A DNA stretch of 64,000 bases from Psettodes erumei. Its lineage: Eukaryota > Chordata > Actinopteri > Pleuronectiformes > Psettodidae. How positions within the stretch are numbered: the first letter of the stretch is position 1; each line of letters begins with the position of its first letter. The position numbers and the translations under genes were made by a program. The notes under the pieces were generated by a model. It ran no database searches and had not been told where the DNA came from. It saw only the letters and a program-made list of their open reading frames with translations. The stretch spans positions 434,001 through 498,000 of the forward strand of contig JAFBJZ010000781.1 in assembly GCA_016785225.1 (NCBI GenBank), in the 5' to 3' direction. Positions 13,395 to 23,780 of the stretch are shown in pieces.

Positions 13395-16300
13395 TTCTGT
13401 CAGCTAAATTGCCTCCTAGCAGCTAAAAGAAGCTAAGTGCTAATTTTAGCTTCTGTAGCTCATGTAAAGCCCACCAGGTGCTGCTGCATATGCCTTGGGA
13501 AATGTGCTGTTAAAACAAACTGGAAAACAAGACGGTGGCACGTCACGTGACATTTAACACGGGAGAATACTATTTTAGTTGTAGGGTTTTTTTAGATCTC
13601 ACTCACACAAAGAAGTGATTTCTTAATGAAATAATCAATAGCTTTAAGGGAATAGATAAACTGAACAAACTCGTAACCTTTTTGAAAAATACTCTCTTAA
13701 AGTGGTAAGTGAAAGGCTAAGGTTGATACATTTTTTTTTTTTGTTTGTTCATTTCCCTGTTTTCAGTTCATTCTTATGGTTTTGGTTGTAATTCAGTTTA
13801 TTGGACTTAAATACTGTGCATGTGGTGAAGAGGACGAGTTTTTTGTTTAAAGAGAAACTGCATGATGAAAAATGCACACAGAAACAAAACCGAACGAAAC
13901 CCTTGAAATATTTTTCTCCTTTCTTCATAAGTGAATGGTTGTGTGTGTGTTGCGTGAGCGGGACGTTTTACTGCTCTTTAAGGTCTGCTACGACCAATCT
14001 CCTTACTGAGCCCTGCGAATCCAGTGAACCAAAATGACCTGTAACCAGTCAACCTCTAAGGTCCTGGCCCAACATATGTTAGCGAAGATATGGATAACCG
14101 AGGTGCTTAACTCAGAACCATCCTTTTAACGGGGTTGTATCTTGCATAGTCTTTGTGATTTTGTGTAAATGGAGCCTGGAAACTTTGGATGTTTCCATGC
14201 TTCATTCTAGTTAGAGTTGATGTTGAGCTGACATGCCATGTAAACGGAAGACTTGTGTCTCTCCCACACAATGCTGTCCTTCAAATGTTTGCTGGGTTGA
14301 AGTAGTATGACTTTTTTCTTTATTTTTCACATGTTGACAGTTCCCAAGGTGATTTTCAATTGCTGAATGTGTCTGTAATGGTTAGACTCAACAGTAGCAT
14401 GGAAATTACCACCGCCCACCCTCTGGCCAGCTTGAATGAAAAAAAACAGACAGGGGTGATTATTCATTGGCCCCCTCAGCGCCACATGCACCCACATGCA
14501 CCTACGTGCACGCTCGCTGAACTCGGCCAAAGGTTTTCGTCAATCAGGCAGGGATCTCTTCCTTCCAATTGGTTGAACATTGACTTTCAGCTGGCGAGAG
14601 ACCATTCCAGAGCAGCTGCTGTGCCAGGACGAATCTGCCCGCTGGCTCACAGTAAAGTGGCCACATACAGTATACGTACGTTGCTACACACTCGTCTCAA
14701 CTTTCACCACCGTGATTCCAATTTAGGCCCACGCAGCTGGGTCATAAATTGCAACATTGATTAAATGCTTCCATATGTTTTTGGGGCGGAAAATGAGCTT
14801 ACTGGTTCATACACGTAAATAAAAAAACCTCTCCGAAAATCAGATATGTGGATGGTGATCCCCTCTGCAGGCTCCATAACAAGATTTGATTTAACAACAA
14901 TGCTTTTTTGGTGTCTTTACATGAATACACAATTCTACAGCCCTAATTCCAATATCACAACAACCTAGCTAGCGGGATTTTCACAGTTTCTTTTTTCAGT
15001 CTTAATCGACAATCAGTAATATTAGACACTTCCTGTAATTAAGCGCTCTGCAGGGGTCAAAGGGCATAATTCTCCCCATTTTGGGACATCATATATGGTA
15101 TATCTATACTTAAACACAGGCTGTTGAAGGAAAGAAATCCTAACTCAGACTTCACAATTCATATGTTTTGTCTGCCAAACTACTGTTCCTAAAGTCAAGA
15201 TTGATCTGTCAGGTTTTCACACGCTGAATCCTGGATTCAGCTCAATATCTAAAGCAGTTTTATAAGGTATTTGACAAGAAAATCAAACATATTCCAACAA
15301 AACTCACCTTATGAAATCTTGGATTTGATACTGAGCCTCCTTACTGTGGAAGAGATTTCAAGATCAAGGTTGGGGGATTTTCTTTTACTTATACAGTTTG
15401 ATATTTTGAAGCCAGCATTGAGTGGCTTATTGTCACAGTATTGAGTCATTAGTTAAAACTGCTGCTGCTTGGTCATATGGCTCTGTTTCACCAGAGGAAG
15501 TCCACTTCCTGGGTCAGGAGTGTGACAACTGGGAGAGCAGATTGAACGTTCGGCAACTCTCAGGCTGTGAGTTGGTGTCAGCTTGAGTTGTGGTGTGCCA
15601 AGATTGTTAGTTTTACTTCTTATTTTTGGACAGAGGCGAATGTAATATATATATATATATATCAGCTGACCTTCCACGTGTGTTTTTGTAGCACAGGAAA
15701 TTCCCCCACATCCTCCTTTTGTGACCAAATCTAATTTGTTCGTGTCTGCTCCTTTCAAGTTTGTTATTTGGCAGTATCACTAACAGTTTTTGCTTGTCTT
15801 GCTAGTTTACTCAGTCATTATTTGGACGACAGAAGTCTGAGTCAGGAAAAGATATGACTATTATCACAGTACGATTCAGATAGTAGCTGATTTTTAATAA
15901 CAATAGTGATAGTGGGTTATCTCTCTGCATTTAAATCTTTGGAATTACAATCTTGTCTGCGGTTCTATTCTTTTGCAAAACACATCGAGGAAGCAGCCGA
16001 TGTCACCTACATCACTGCTAAGTGATCCTCATGAGCTGAATATCCAAGCAACACAAGTCTCACTTCACTCTCTATTTCAAATGGTGCCATGTTTGAGAAC
16101 AGGCACGGGGCTGAGGATCTGGTCTGACGCCATCGTCGGGATCATAAGTGCACATGATAGAGCTTTTTGTGTCTGAGCTACACAGCTGATCTTCAGTGGC
16201 TCTGAATAAGTTTGGTTTCATCAGCTGCTTTCTGTCTTTCATAATCCCCCGATGTCAATATCCCGTTTTGGATTCCGCCGCAGGCCCGCAGAGAGCAAGC

Positions 16301-16921
16301 CAGGGCTGTCGGCCGTTAAGTATTTCAACTTACATTAACAGCGAAGAGATAAACTCATGTGTCCCATATAATGAGACAGGACCATGCATCAGAGCTCATT
16401 GAGGTTATCAGTGCTCACAGATCTTGGTTGGGGTTATGGAGGAGAAATCTGATTATGTGGGACTGCAACTTATTTCCCTGCAAAGCTAATGCCGCCACAG
16501 AATCACATTATCACCAGCCGCTCGTGGAATTCTAAGGTGTTCTGGAGGGATTGCAGCTGAGAAGCTGTGTGCAGGCAAGGACAGGACTACCCACCTACAA
16601 TGAACATTCCAGATCATGTTGTCGACCTTTAAAGAAAACTTTGAGATTAAAAACCTTGGTGCCCACCTGCCGTAGCTCGTTGTTATCAACCAGACATCAC
16701 AGATTCAACCTGGAGTGATGGTCTGTGTTTGCTTCCGGTGTGCGTGCTCTTCAGAGGGGATGCTACCTGATGCTCAACAGACTTTGATGATCTGACTCGC
16801 AAAAAATGTGAACGTGTTTTATCGCATTGTAAAATAGTACAATTTTCTGGTCTTGCATTTGCCCAGAGTAGCTGTTGCACTGCCAGTTTTTCCTGCGGCA
16901 CTGAACATATGATGAGACGAT
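13395..16921. other. Non-coding DNA with one (AT)9 microsatellite
   Basis: No gene is recognised. A (AT)9 run lies at 15645-15662. A 134-codon plus-strand frame at 14360-14764 has no family resemblance and no exon signals that convince me. The DNA around 14360-14560 and 15970-16400 is complex and could be constrained non-coding sequence, which only alignment could tell. Confidence 0.45.
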
Positions 16922-16943
16922 GGGCCCCTGGATCCAGGGGCCC
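16922..16943. repeat. Perfect 22-bp palindrome
   Basis: The 22 bases are identical to their own reverse complement, with arms GGGCCCCTGGA and TCCAGGGGCCC and a BamHI-type GGATCC centre. It sits just upstream of a decayed minisatellite. Similar GGGCCCCTG phrases accompany this minisatellite type in other fish, as far as I recall, so it may be the edge of that repeat. Confidence 0.9.
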
Positions 16944-17009
16944 CTGCTATGTTGGGACGAGAGAATGAGAATTTAAGTAGCTCTTCATAGTAATTCTGCC
17001 TCTTTCTGG

Positions 17010-17206
17010 TTCTTTTATGAGTCTTTGAGGCCAGGTTGCATTTTTATTGGGGTGCTCTGTGGACTTTTTTTTTGCTTCTGTTGTTCTATTACAATTCTTC
17101 TGGGTCACTTAGTGTTCCAATTTTGCATCTCCTTAGTCATTTTGTGTCTGTATGTTTTGGCAATTTGTGATCTCTTTGTGGTGATTTTAATTCTGTTTGT
17201 GATGGA
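17010..17206 (+). repeat. Decayed minisatellite, TTTTGTGTCTCTTTGTGGTCA type
   Basis: The region is built from diverged units of about 19-24 bases with a shared core like TTTTGTGTCTSTTTGTGGTSA. Readable units are TTTTGCATCTCCTTAGTCA, TTTTGTGTCTGTATGTTTTG, TTTGTGATCTCTTTGTGGTG and TTTTAATTCTGTTTGTGATG, in that order from about 17120 to 17206. The 92-codon plus-strand open frame across it, rich in Leu, Phe, Cys and Val, is a by-product of this T-rich repeat and should not be read as a membrane protein. Confidence 0.55.
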
Positions 17207-19451
17207 TGCAGGGGCTTCGTTCCAGCTCCTCCACCTGGTAGGCTTGTTCACTTCCATCCATATGTCCACCCATGATAATAAAAAGCCATCCTGCTGCTGG
17301 TAGTGAGGGGGGTGAGGGGGTCCCAGTCAGATTCCGAGTGATCCCGTGGCCCTGCCCCCATGCGCAACCCCCTAAAAGTTTGACTGTGGTGATAAGAGTC
17401 CGATTAAAGCTGGTCTGCAGGACTGTCTCCACACAGCTACAGTGAGAAAGGGTGCGACCCACAAAACAAACAGTGGGGCTGGAGGCGGAGAAGTAGAGCG
17501 CCGCTGTGCTTAAGGTTACTGCTGGGTGGGAGGAAAGAGGCTCCTGCGTGAAGCTATGATAAATAAAATGGAAGAGGAAGGCACTGTCTGCGCAATCCAC
17601 CAAGATTAATGACCAAAGCACTACATAAAGTGAAATAGTTTATCTCAGGCCTAACAACATGAAACTTGTAAATGCGCCTGCCATTATTCTTTGCCGCCAC
17701 GCGCACGTTGCATTCGTCGAGTTCAGCCTTTACAACTTCAGGGGGGAAAGCGGTAGAAAACGCTCTCCCCTTGGACTCTGCATTGGACATTTGTCCAATC
17801 TATAGGTGGCCGGGGTGTTGCCCGTCTTCATAATTTCTGTCTTTTATGTTGAAATTGTGGCAGATTCACAGTAAGTGCGGAGCATTGTGTTTCACACGCA
17901 ATTCTTTCAAGGCGATGCAGGCAAGAAAGGGCAGGAAAAAACATCAATGCCACTCAATTTCCTCAGGACCTTGAAATGTGGGCCACGCTTTGTGTCGCTT
18001 TTTCTTCCCCTGCAAAATACTGATGAACAGCTTTCAGTCGTCGCTAAAACGAGTTTAGGTTTCTTGACGCCGCCCGTCGGTTTTGTTGTGCCGCTGCACC
18101 TAAGTGGGTTTGAGACCCGGTTGGTCAATTCAGCAGAGTTGTGTCACCACGGCCACTGCAGCGGAGCCTGTGATGGGCCGTTATTAACGCTTTAAACAAA
18201 TATGCCTCAGTGCTGCTCATTTCTGTTTCATCAAGGAACATAATAATTGAGCAGACATGAGCTAAAAGACGCACATTTTTAATAGTTGGACATATTTTTC
18301 CACGAAGACCGAACTACACAAGTGCTGTAAGAAGTGTTTGCAAGGATCTATTTGGCCAAATAACTCAAAACTCACCTACTGTGAGTCCACCAGAGATTTG
18401 TCTCGTTGTGGGTTGTGTGTGTGTGTGTGCGTCAACAAAGGTCAGCTGCGGCAGCAGAAATTCCTCTGGCTTTTAAGCTCACAGAGAATTAGCACGTAGC
18501 CGCTGTCAGTTTTGCCTCTTTAGTCGGTCCCATTGTGTCAGAGAAAGGAAAAGTGGATGGACACGTTCAGCCAGCTGGTCCGAGCAAGAAAGGTCAAGGC
18601 CTCGTATCGGCCGCTGCCTCTAGCCTTCAAAAGCAAAAACTAAACTGAATTTTAAAATTCGACCTCGCATCAAATCCAGCCACTTTACGGACATCAATGA
18701 GCAGTTTTTATCACTGCTGGCAGGATGGCGGCTCAGTTGAAACATCTTTTCCACTGCATTTGTGGGTGTATTTTCCTTTTTGGCCGTGTGTTTGTTTTGA
18801 CCAAACTTGACAATGTGATATCATGCTGCGACAGGGCGTTTAATAGCAAAAAATGTGTCATCTGTGGAAAAACAGGCTGAGAATCAAAGAGCAAAGTCAT
18901 CACTTCACACTCCCAAGTCTAAATATTCAGCAATCACACTGGGAAAACAAACCCCCGAACAATCGCATACCAGACGGAGGCAGCCGTGTCCCTGTGATGG
19001 AGCAGGATGCGGCGGTACAGAGATGCGTGCATCTTTTTAAACGGGAGACACGGCTCGAGCTCCCCTGCTGCCGCTCACATCAATGCAGTTGTCATCACTT
19101 CACCACCTCCTCCTGCAAATAAAGCCCAGCAGGAGGCTGCTCAGGTGGAGCAAGTGGGTGAGTCAGGCTGGGGAAACAAGACGGTGATTCACAACACTTC
19201 ATCAGAACGTAACGCAGGAAGCACACCGACATCGTGAGCTTGAGATATGCATTTTATTAAGCCCCATTCTTGTTGTTTTGTTGGTGTTTTTCAGCAATAT
19301 TCACTAAGTGCATTTTGTATCATCCACTTCCTGCAGTGATACTTATTGACATAGTGTTATTTGCAGTGTTTCTCTGTTCATAGCTTCACAGTACAACAAG
19401 GCACACATGCACTTTCCTGGACTTTGATTGATTTGGAATCCCCATTCATGT

Positions 19452-19487
<36 letters not shown>

Positions 19488-21684
19488 GTGGCTCGGCTGT
19501 ACATGGAATTCTCCCAGTTGAATTAGCACACCTTGGTGACTTCAACTCGTAATATTTACCTACAAACGAACGAAGAGTCCACTTATGTGGCTAATGTGAT
19601 GTAACAGAGAAGATTGGCCAAGAACCCAGGAGTTAAAGATGACACCTTCTGGTTTTTTGAGTTTGCAGGTTTGGGGCTTCGGGGGCTTGGGTGGGTTTGG
19701 CTAAAGCGGCACCATGTGTTGTACCGGTTCTAACACACAAATGTCTTGTCTCCGACTGACTTGTCCATAGCAACAGGGTCTGATGGTCGTGGGTATCATT
19801 CAGTCTTCCACCAGCCCCAACTGACTTCAAAAAAAGACACAGAAGAAGCTGACATATGGAGATGAGACATTTGCATTTATTCTTATTTACTGAAGTGTTA
19901 ATGATGAGTGTTCAAAGTTAACTTAGTCCTGATGCTTGATATAAAGTAATGCCCAACTTGCCGTACCCTTGTTTGTGTGAATCAAATCGAGATAGAAAAC
20001 CGAACTGACTGTTTTCTGTCTTTTGTTACAAATATGCACCACAACTTTATTAAAACTTGTGACCAAGACAAGAATCTGAAGTACCATTATGCAGTATCCT
20101 GTGGGCCTGGTGACATAGTGACCGACAGCGGGGCGAGAGCGGGAGCGGGACGAACTGCGCATCGTTCTTGTTGGTGTCAGAATTGCACCTCATTTTTTTT
20201 TGTAATAAAGAGGAGGAAAAGTGCTCTCAGTTTAGCAGCTAAGCTTGTCAGCAAATCCACAAGTCCACATCGTTTCTTAAATACACGCGTGTGCGTAACC
20301 ATCTGCAAACCGTCGGTCTTCTGTGTGAGAGAGGAGGTCAGATTAAAGTGGAAGGTGAGAGGGGATCACCTCAGTGTAGAACTCTCTCGTCCCTGTAAAA
20401 GTTAAAGACCACTTGCTACTGGTTAAAAAGACAAATTCATGTCAGAGCTCAGCGAAGCCCAACGCGGCATGAAAAATGTGCATGGACTTAACTTTTGTCC
20501 GCACAAGCGTGCTCACTGACTGTGGCGATTCCACAGAAATGAACTGATTTTTGCTGCAGAACCTCTGTGAAACATTTCATTGAACCATATTTACCGTTAA
20601 TCAAGCAGGACAGAAACCTTAAAGATAAACTTGTCGTACATTTCTGGCATGCAGTCATGTCCCCAGAGTGAAACTCGGCTTTGATCGCTGCCACGATATG
20701 CACTTGAGACAGACTCCATACTTTCTTACTCATTTGATAGCGATGCTTTTCAAGTGTTAATGTCTACTGTCCAATTGTACTGCCACTGATGTATTCATGC
20801 GCACATGAAGTGTTTGGAGTGGGCGCTCTCTTTTAAGCCTTGCAGTGCTGCTGCCACTCCACCACGAAGCGACTTGAATATCAATATGTTAACTTTCACC
20901 CTGCGCAGAAATAACAATCTGAAGCCTCATCTCAGAGCTACACTTGTTTCTTTTATCTCTGCGGCATTAATGTTGGCATTTAGCCCACCCTGGCCCTCCC
21001 TCTCCCGCGCCGTATTCCACACCTCCTCATTTTCACGCTTATAAATTTCAATGCCGTTTCCCTCTGAAAGACTCAATACAATTTCCCCTGACTCACCAGT
21101 TTTCTTTTAGTGGCTCATCACAAAACCCAAACGTGCGATGTTCCTCCTCCAACTCGGTGACCTTGCTGCCTTTTTTAGGGGGGGGGTAAGAGAGCAGACC
21201 CAAATTTGAATCAGACATTTCCATCAGATGAGGAGTGCTGTCTTGTTGAACAGCCCGCCATCCATTCTTTGTTTCATTCTGGCACATTGTAGATGACGCA
21301 ACCTGAGTGTGAACCTGTCAAGAGTTCAGCATCCTGTTGCTGCATCTGCATTCCAGGGAAAACCTGTAAACGCAAGATTTACTTGAATCTCTCCCATTAA
21401 TTGGACGCAGCTAGAAAAGCTCCACGGGTCACACATCAGACGGCTTCATGTAGGAAAGCGTCGGAGCATGCGATCAACACTGAAAGGTGGTTTACGGGGG
21501 GGCACAAGTTCGCGAAATGAAGTGGTAGAAGTCGCACCCATGTCCTACCATCTGCTGCAGGGTGGAAACAAGGTTTTTTTTTTTTTATCAGCTTGTATTT
21601 GTCTCACCTGCACACACACGCACTTTCTAATATGATAATGTCTTCAGATGTTCTATTCATCCCCCACTGTCAGATCCTGACAAA
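17207..21684. other. Non-coding DNA, no gene recognised
   Basis: The longest frames (144 codons minus at 17187-17621; 142 codons plus at 19977-20405; 106 codons plus at 17875-18195) overlap other frames and show no domain or motif I recognise. A short (TG)n run lies at 18414-18430 and a poly(T) run near 21572-21586. From here to about 45 kb CpG dinucleotides appear more frequent than in the first 13 kb. Confidence 0.45.
19453..19485. repeat. (CA)16 microsatellite
   Basis: An uninterrupted CA dinucleotide run of about 33 bases, the commonest microsatellite class in fish. It falls inside a short open frame and creates a run of Thr-His in it, which is an artefact. Confidence 0.95.
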
Positions 21685-21692
21685 GTCTAGCC
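21685..21692. repeat. Left target-site duplication of hAT element (imperfect)
   Basis: The 8 bases GTCTAGCC immediately precede the left inverted repeat. The 8 bases after the right one (23293-23300) are AGCTAGCC, and 6 of 8 positions agree. An 8-bp duplication is the hAT hallmark, and the CTAG core is common in hAT targets. Confidence 0.6.
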
Positions 21693-21708
21693 CAGGGGTG
21701 GGCAAACT
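21693..21708 (+). repeat. Left terminal inverted repeat of hAT element
   Basis: CAGGGGTGGGCAAACT, identical over 16 bases to the reverse complement of 23277-23292. It is the 3' end relative to the minus-strand transposase. Confidence 0.92.
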
Positions 21709-21829
21709 TTTTGGCTCAGGGGCCACATTGACTTTAAAAATTTGACACACGGGCCGGGTCAGCACCAGATGCATACGTATTAAACATAAACATAAAAAGG
21801 CATTACAGTGTTATTACTTACATTAACTT

Positions 21830-23205
21830 TTAGTGGGAACAGTGCTGTTGATCACCCGTTTTTGCCAGTGCATCAAAGTTCGGTGTCAGTTTTGTTGTGG
21901 CAATTCTCAGAACAGATCTGAGGTGTTCATCACTCAAATGGGATCTGTGGGGTGCTTTGTTGATGATCACACTAAAAGTCTGTTCACACACATATGTAGA
22001 GCCAAACAACACCAGCATTCTCTGTGCCATCTCCTGGATGTTTGGAAATTTGGCTGCACTTAATGAAGCATAAAACTCATCCAGTTTCAGAGAGTTGAAC
22101 TTCTCCTTCATAATAGTGTCACATTGGAGATCAATGTTCCAACTGCAACTCTTCTGGCACTGTTTCAGGATCTTGTGTGAAAGGACATGAAACCTGCTGA
22201 AGTGACTTGTCAATTTTTCCAAAATCAGAGGACCGACGGCAGAATTCTCCATGCAGGTCATCCAGTGATTTCCTGTATTTTTTCACATGTCGGCATCTTT
22301 CAGTGTCGCCAGTGTGGGGAAATGAACAAATGACTTGTTTGACATTTGCTTTGAGAATAAAGCCAGCTTGGTTTTGAAGGCTCTCACGTTTGTGTACATA
22401 TCATGGACAAACTGATCTTTCCCTTGTAGTTTTACGTTCAGCTCATTCATGTGTGTCAGTATGTCCACAGCAAAAGCTAAATCACAAAGCCAATCGTCAG
22501 CTTTCTCAAGTAGCTCCAAAAATGATAATCTCTTGTTTGAGCTCCCACACTCGTTGACACACTTTCCCCAAACTTACCCAGCGGACATTGGAGTGGTAAA
22601 GCAGGTCCTGGTGATCAGCGTCAGTTTCTTCAAGAAACGTAATAAACTGACGATGCTGAAGTCCCCTCGCTCGAATAAAGTTTACGAGTTTTACAACTGG
22701 TTTCACTACGTGGTCAAGCTGCAATACAGATTTACACAGTGCTTCCTGGTGGATTATGCAGTGTAAGAAAATGACTTCCTGCTCAGGGTTGTCCTCTTTC
22801 ACTCGATCCTGTATTCTTTTGAGCAACCCAACATTTTTTCCAGTCAGATTTGGCGATCCATCTGTGGTAACGTTGATGAGCGTACTCCAAGGTAGCTTGT
22901 GCCTTTCCATTGCCACCGACATGCTGTTATACAAATCCTCTCCCCCTCCTTTTCCCCTTCAGTGATTCCAAGGCCAAAAACTCCTCCGTTATCTCAAAAT
23001 TGTCATTAATCCCTCTGATAAAAATTAAAAGCTGAGCGGTGTCCTTTACGTCGTTACTTTCGTCCAGTGCCAAAGAATATAATGTAAATGACTCCGCTTG
23101 TTTGTTTAGCTTGCTAGCTAAATCTTTGTCAATTAGCTCAACACGGCGAGTCACTGTCCTGCGTGATAAGCTATTTTTTTCAAATTTGTTCTTGCTCTGA
23201 ATTTG
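21830..23205 (-). pseudogene. hAT transposase pseudogene, N-terminally deleted
   Basis: The minus strand encodes collinear pieces of a hAT transposase in shifting frames. From about 23205 down to 22930 comes the start of the catalytic core (LALDESND with the first Asp, then LLIFIRGI and ITEEFL). From 22934 to 22506 come the second-Asp segment VTTDGSP, the C-x-H segment LHCIIHQEALC and the conserved VRW. From 22519 to 22283 come LNVKLQGK and VHDMY. From 22261 to 21830 comes the C-terminal dimerisation region with LFGSTYVCEQTFS and SHLSDEHLRSVLRI. Frame changes lie near 22935, 22515, 22285 (also an in-frame TGA) and about 22135. The BED zinc-finger end is absent, with the surviving coding part starting only about 90 bp from the right inverted repeat. 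No functional protein is expected. The closest families I know are the fish GTF2IRD2-like/ZBED5-like transposase proteins. Confidence 0.85.
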
Positions 23206-23276
23206 AGCAATTCCATACCAATTTTTGGCGGGCCGGATGAAAAAGGCAAACGGGCCATATGTGGCCCGCAGGCCGT

Positions 23277-23292
23277 AGTTTGCCCACCCCTG
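23277..23292 (-). repeat. Right terminal inverted repeat of hAT element
   Basis: AGTTTGCCCACCCCTG, the exact reverse complement of 21693-21708. It is the 5' end relative to the transposase relic. Confidence 0.92.
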
Positions 23293-23300
23293 AGCTAGCC
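23293..23300. repeat. Right target-site duplication of hAT element (imperfect)
   Basis: AGCTAGCC, agreeing with the left flank at 6 of 8 positions. The two mismatches fit an old insertion. Confidence 0.6.
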
Positions 23301-23480
23301 TCTCTATGAAGTGCTGTATATGCCACAGATGACACATCGGCAAAAAAAAAGGTCCCTGGGCCGTGATAGACACCGACACGGCTCGGATCACATGATGTAT
23401 GCAAAGGAATTACCGGGGTGACATTCAGAGAGAAAAGGCCCAGGCAGAGGAATATCACCTGCTCTCATCTCTCTGTGATT

Positions 23481-23780
23481 GCTCATTTCGCTTCGGGCCG
23501 TGTGCCACCTGCGCACACGCTGCGCGCCGAGCCGGATGGCGCGAAAAAATACAGAATGGGCCGCGGAGACGGCCGCGCATCCCAGCGCGCCTCTTCCCGC
23601 CTCCCCGCCTTCACAATTGTAACACCTTGTAAGGCAATCTGCGGTGAGTGGCAGAGGTCACGCCAGTCACGCTGCTCCCGCCGTCATCTGCACATCCGCT
23701 TCATAATCTGTTGTCAGACACCCACGTTGCAGGGGCGGCGGGAGTGATGCGTGAAAGCGTAGCAGCCACAGAAAAGAGGG
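23481..23780. other. CpG-dense patch (possible CpG island)
   Basis: By eye about 30 CpG dinucleotides fall within roughly 300 bases, for example the GCGCGCCGAGCC stretch near 23522 and GGCCGCGCAT near 23570. This is far denser than in the flanking kilobases. Such patches often mark promoters or other unmethylated regulatory DNA. Two overlapping open frames (23399-23632 and 23418-23747) are probably by-products of the GC richness. There is no TATA-like box or recognisable first exon to fix a promoter or its direction. Confidence 0.4.

Larger units (their letters stand above)
21693..23292 (-). mobile_element. hAT DNA transposon (Charlie-like), 1.6 kb, inactive
   Basis: This is a complete-ended but decayed hAT-superfamily element. 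The ends are a perfect 16-bp inverted repeat, CAGGGGTGGGCAAACT at 21693-21708 and its complement at 23277-23292, and similarity continues inward (GGGCCACAT on both sides). Near-matching 8-bp flanks support transposition. Inside, on the minus strand, lies a broken transposase related to the ZBED5/GTF2IRD2-like (Charlie) group. At 1600 bp it is shorter than autonomous relatives because the N-terminal part of the transposase, where a BED-type zinc finger is expected, is missing. That makes it an internally deleted, non-autonomous copy. Confidence 0.88.

Noticed and set aside
14360..14764. 134-codon plus-strand frame
   Set aside because: The amino-acid pattern resembles nothing known to me, and no splice or start context supports it.
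17025..17303. Leu/Phe/Cys-rich frame resembling a membrane protein
   Set aside because: It is translated from a T-rich decayed minisatellite, so the hydrophobicity is a composition effect.
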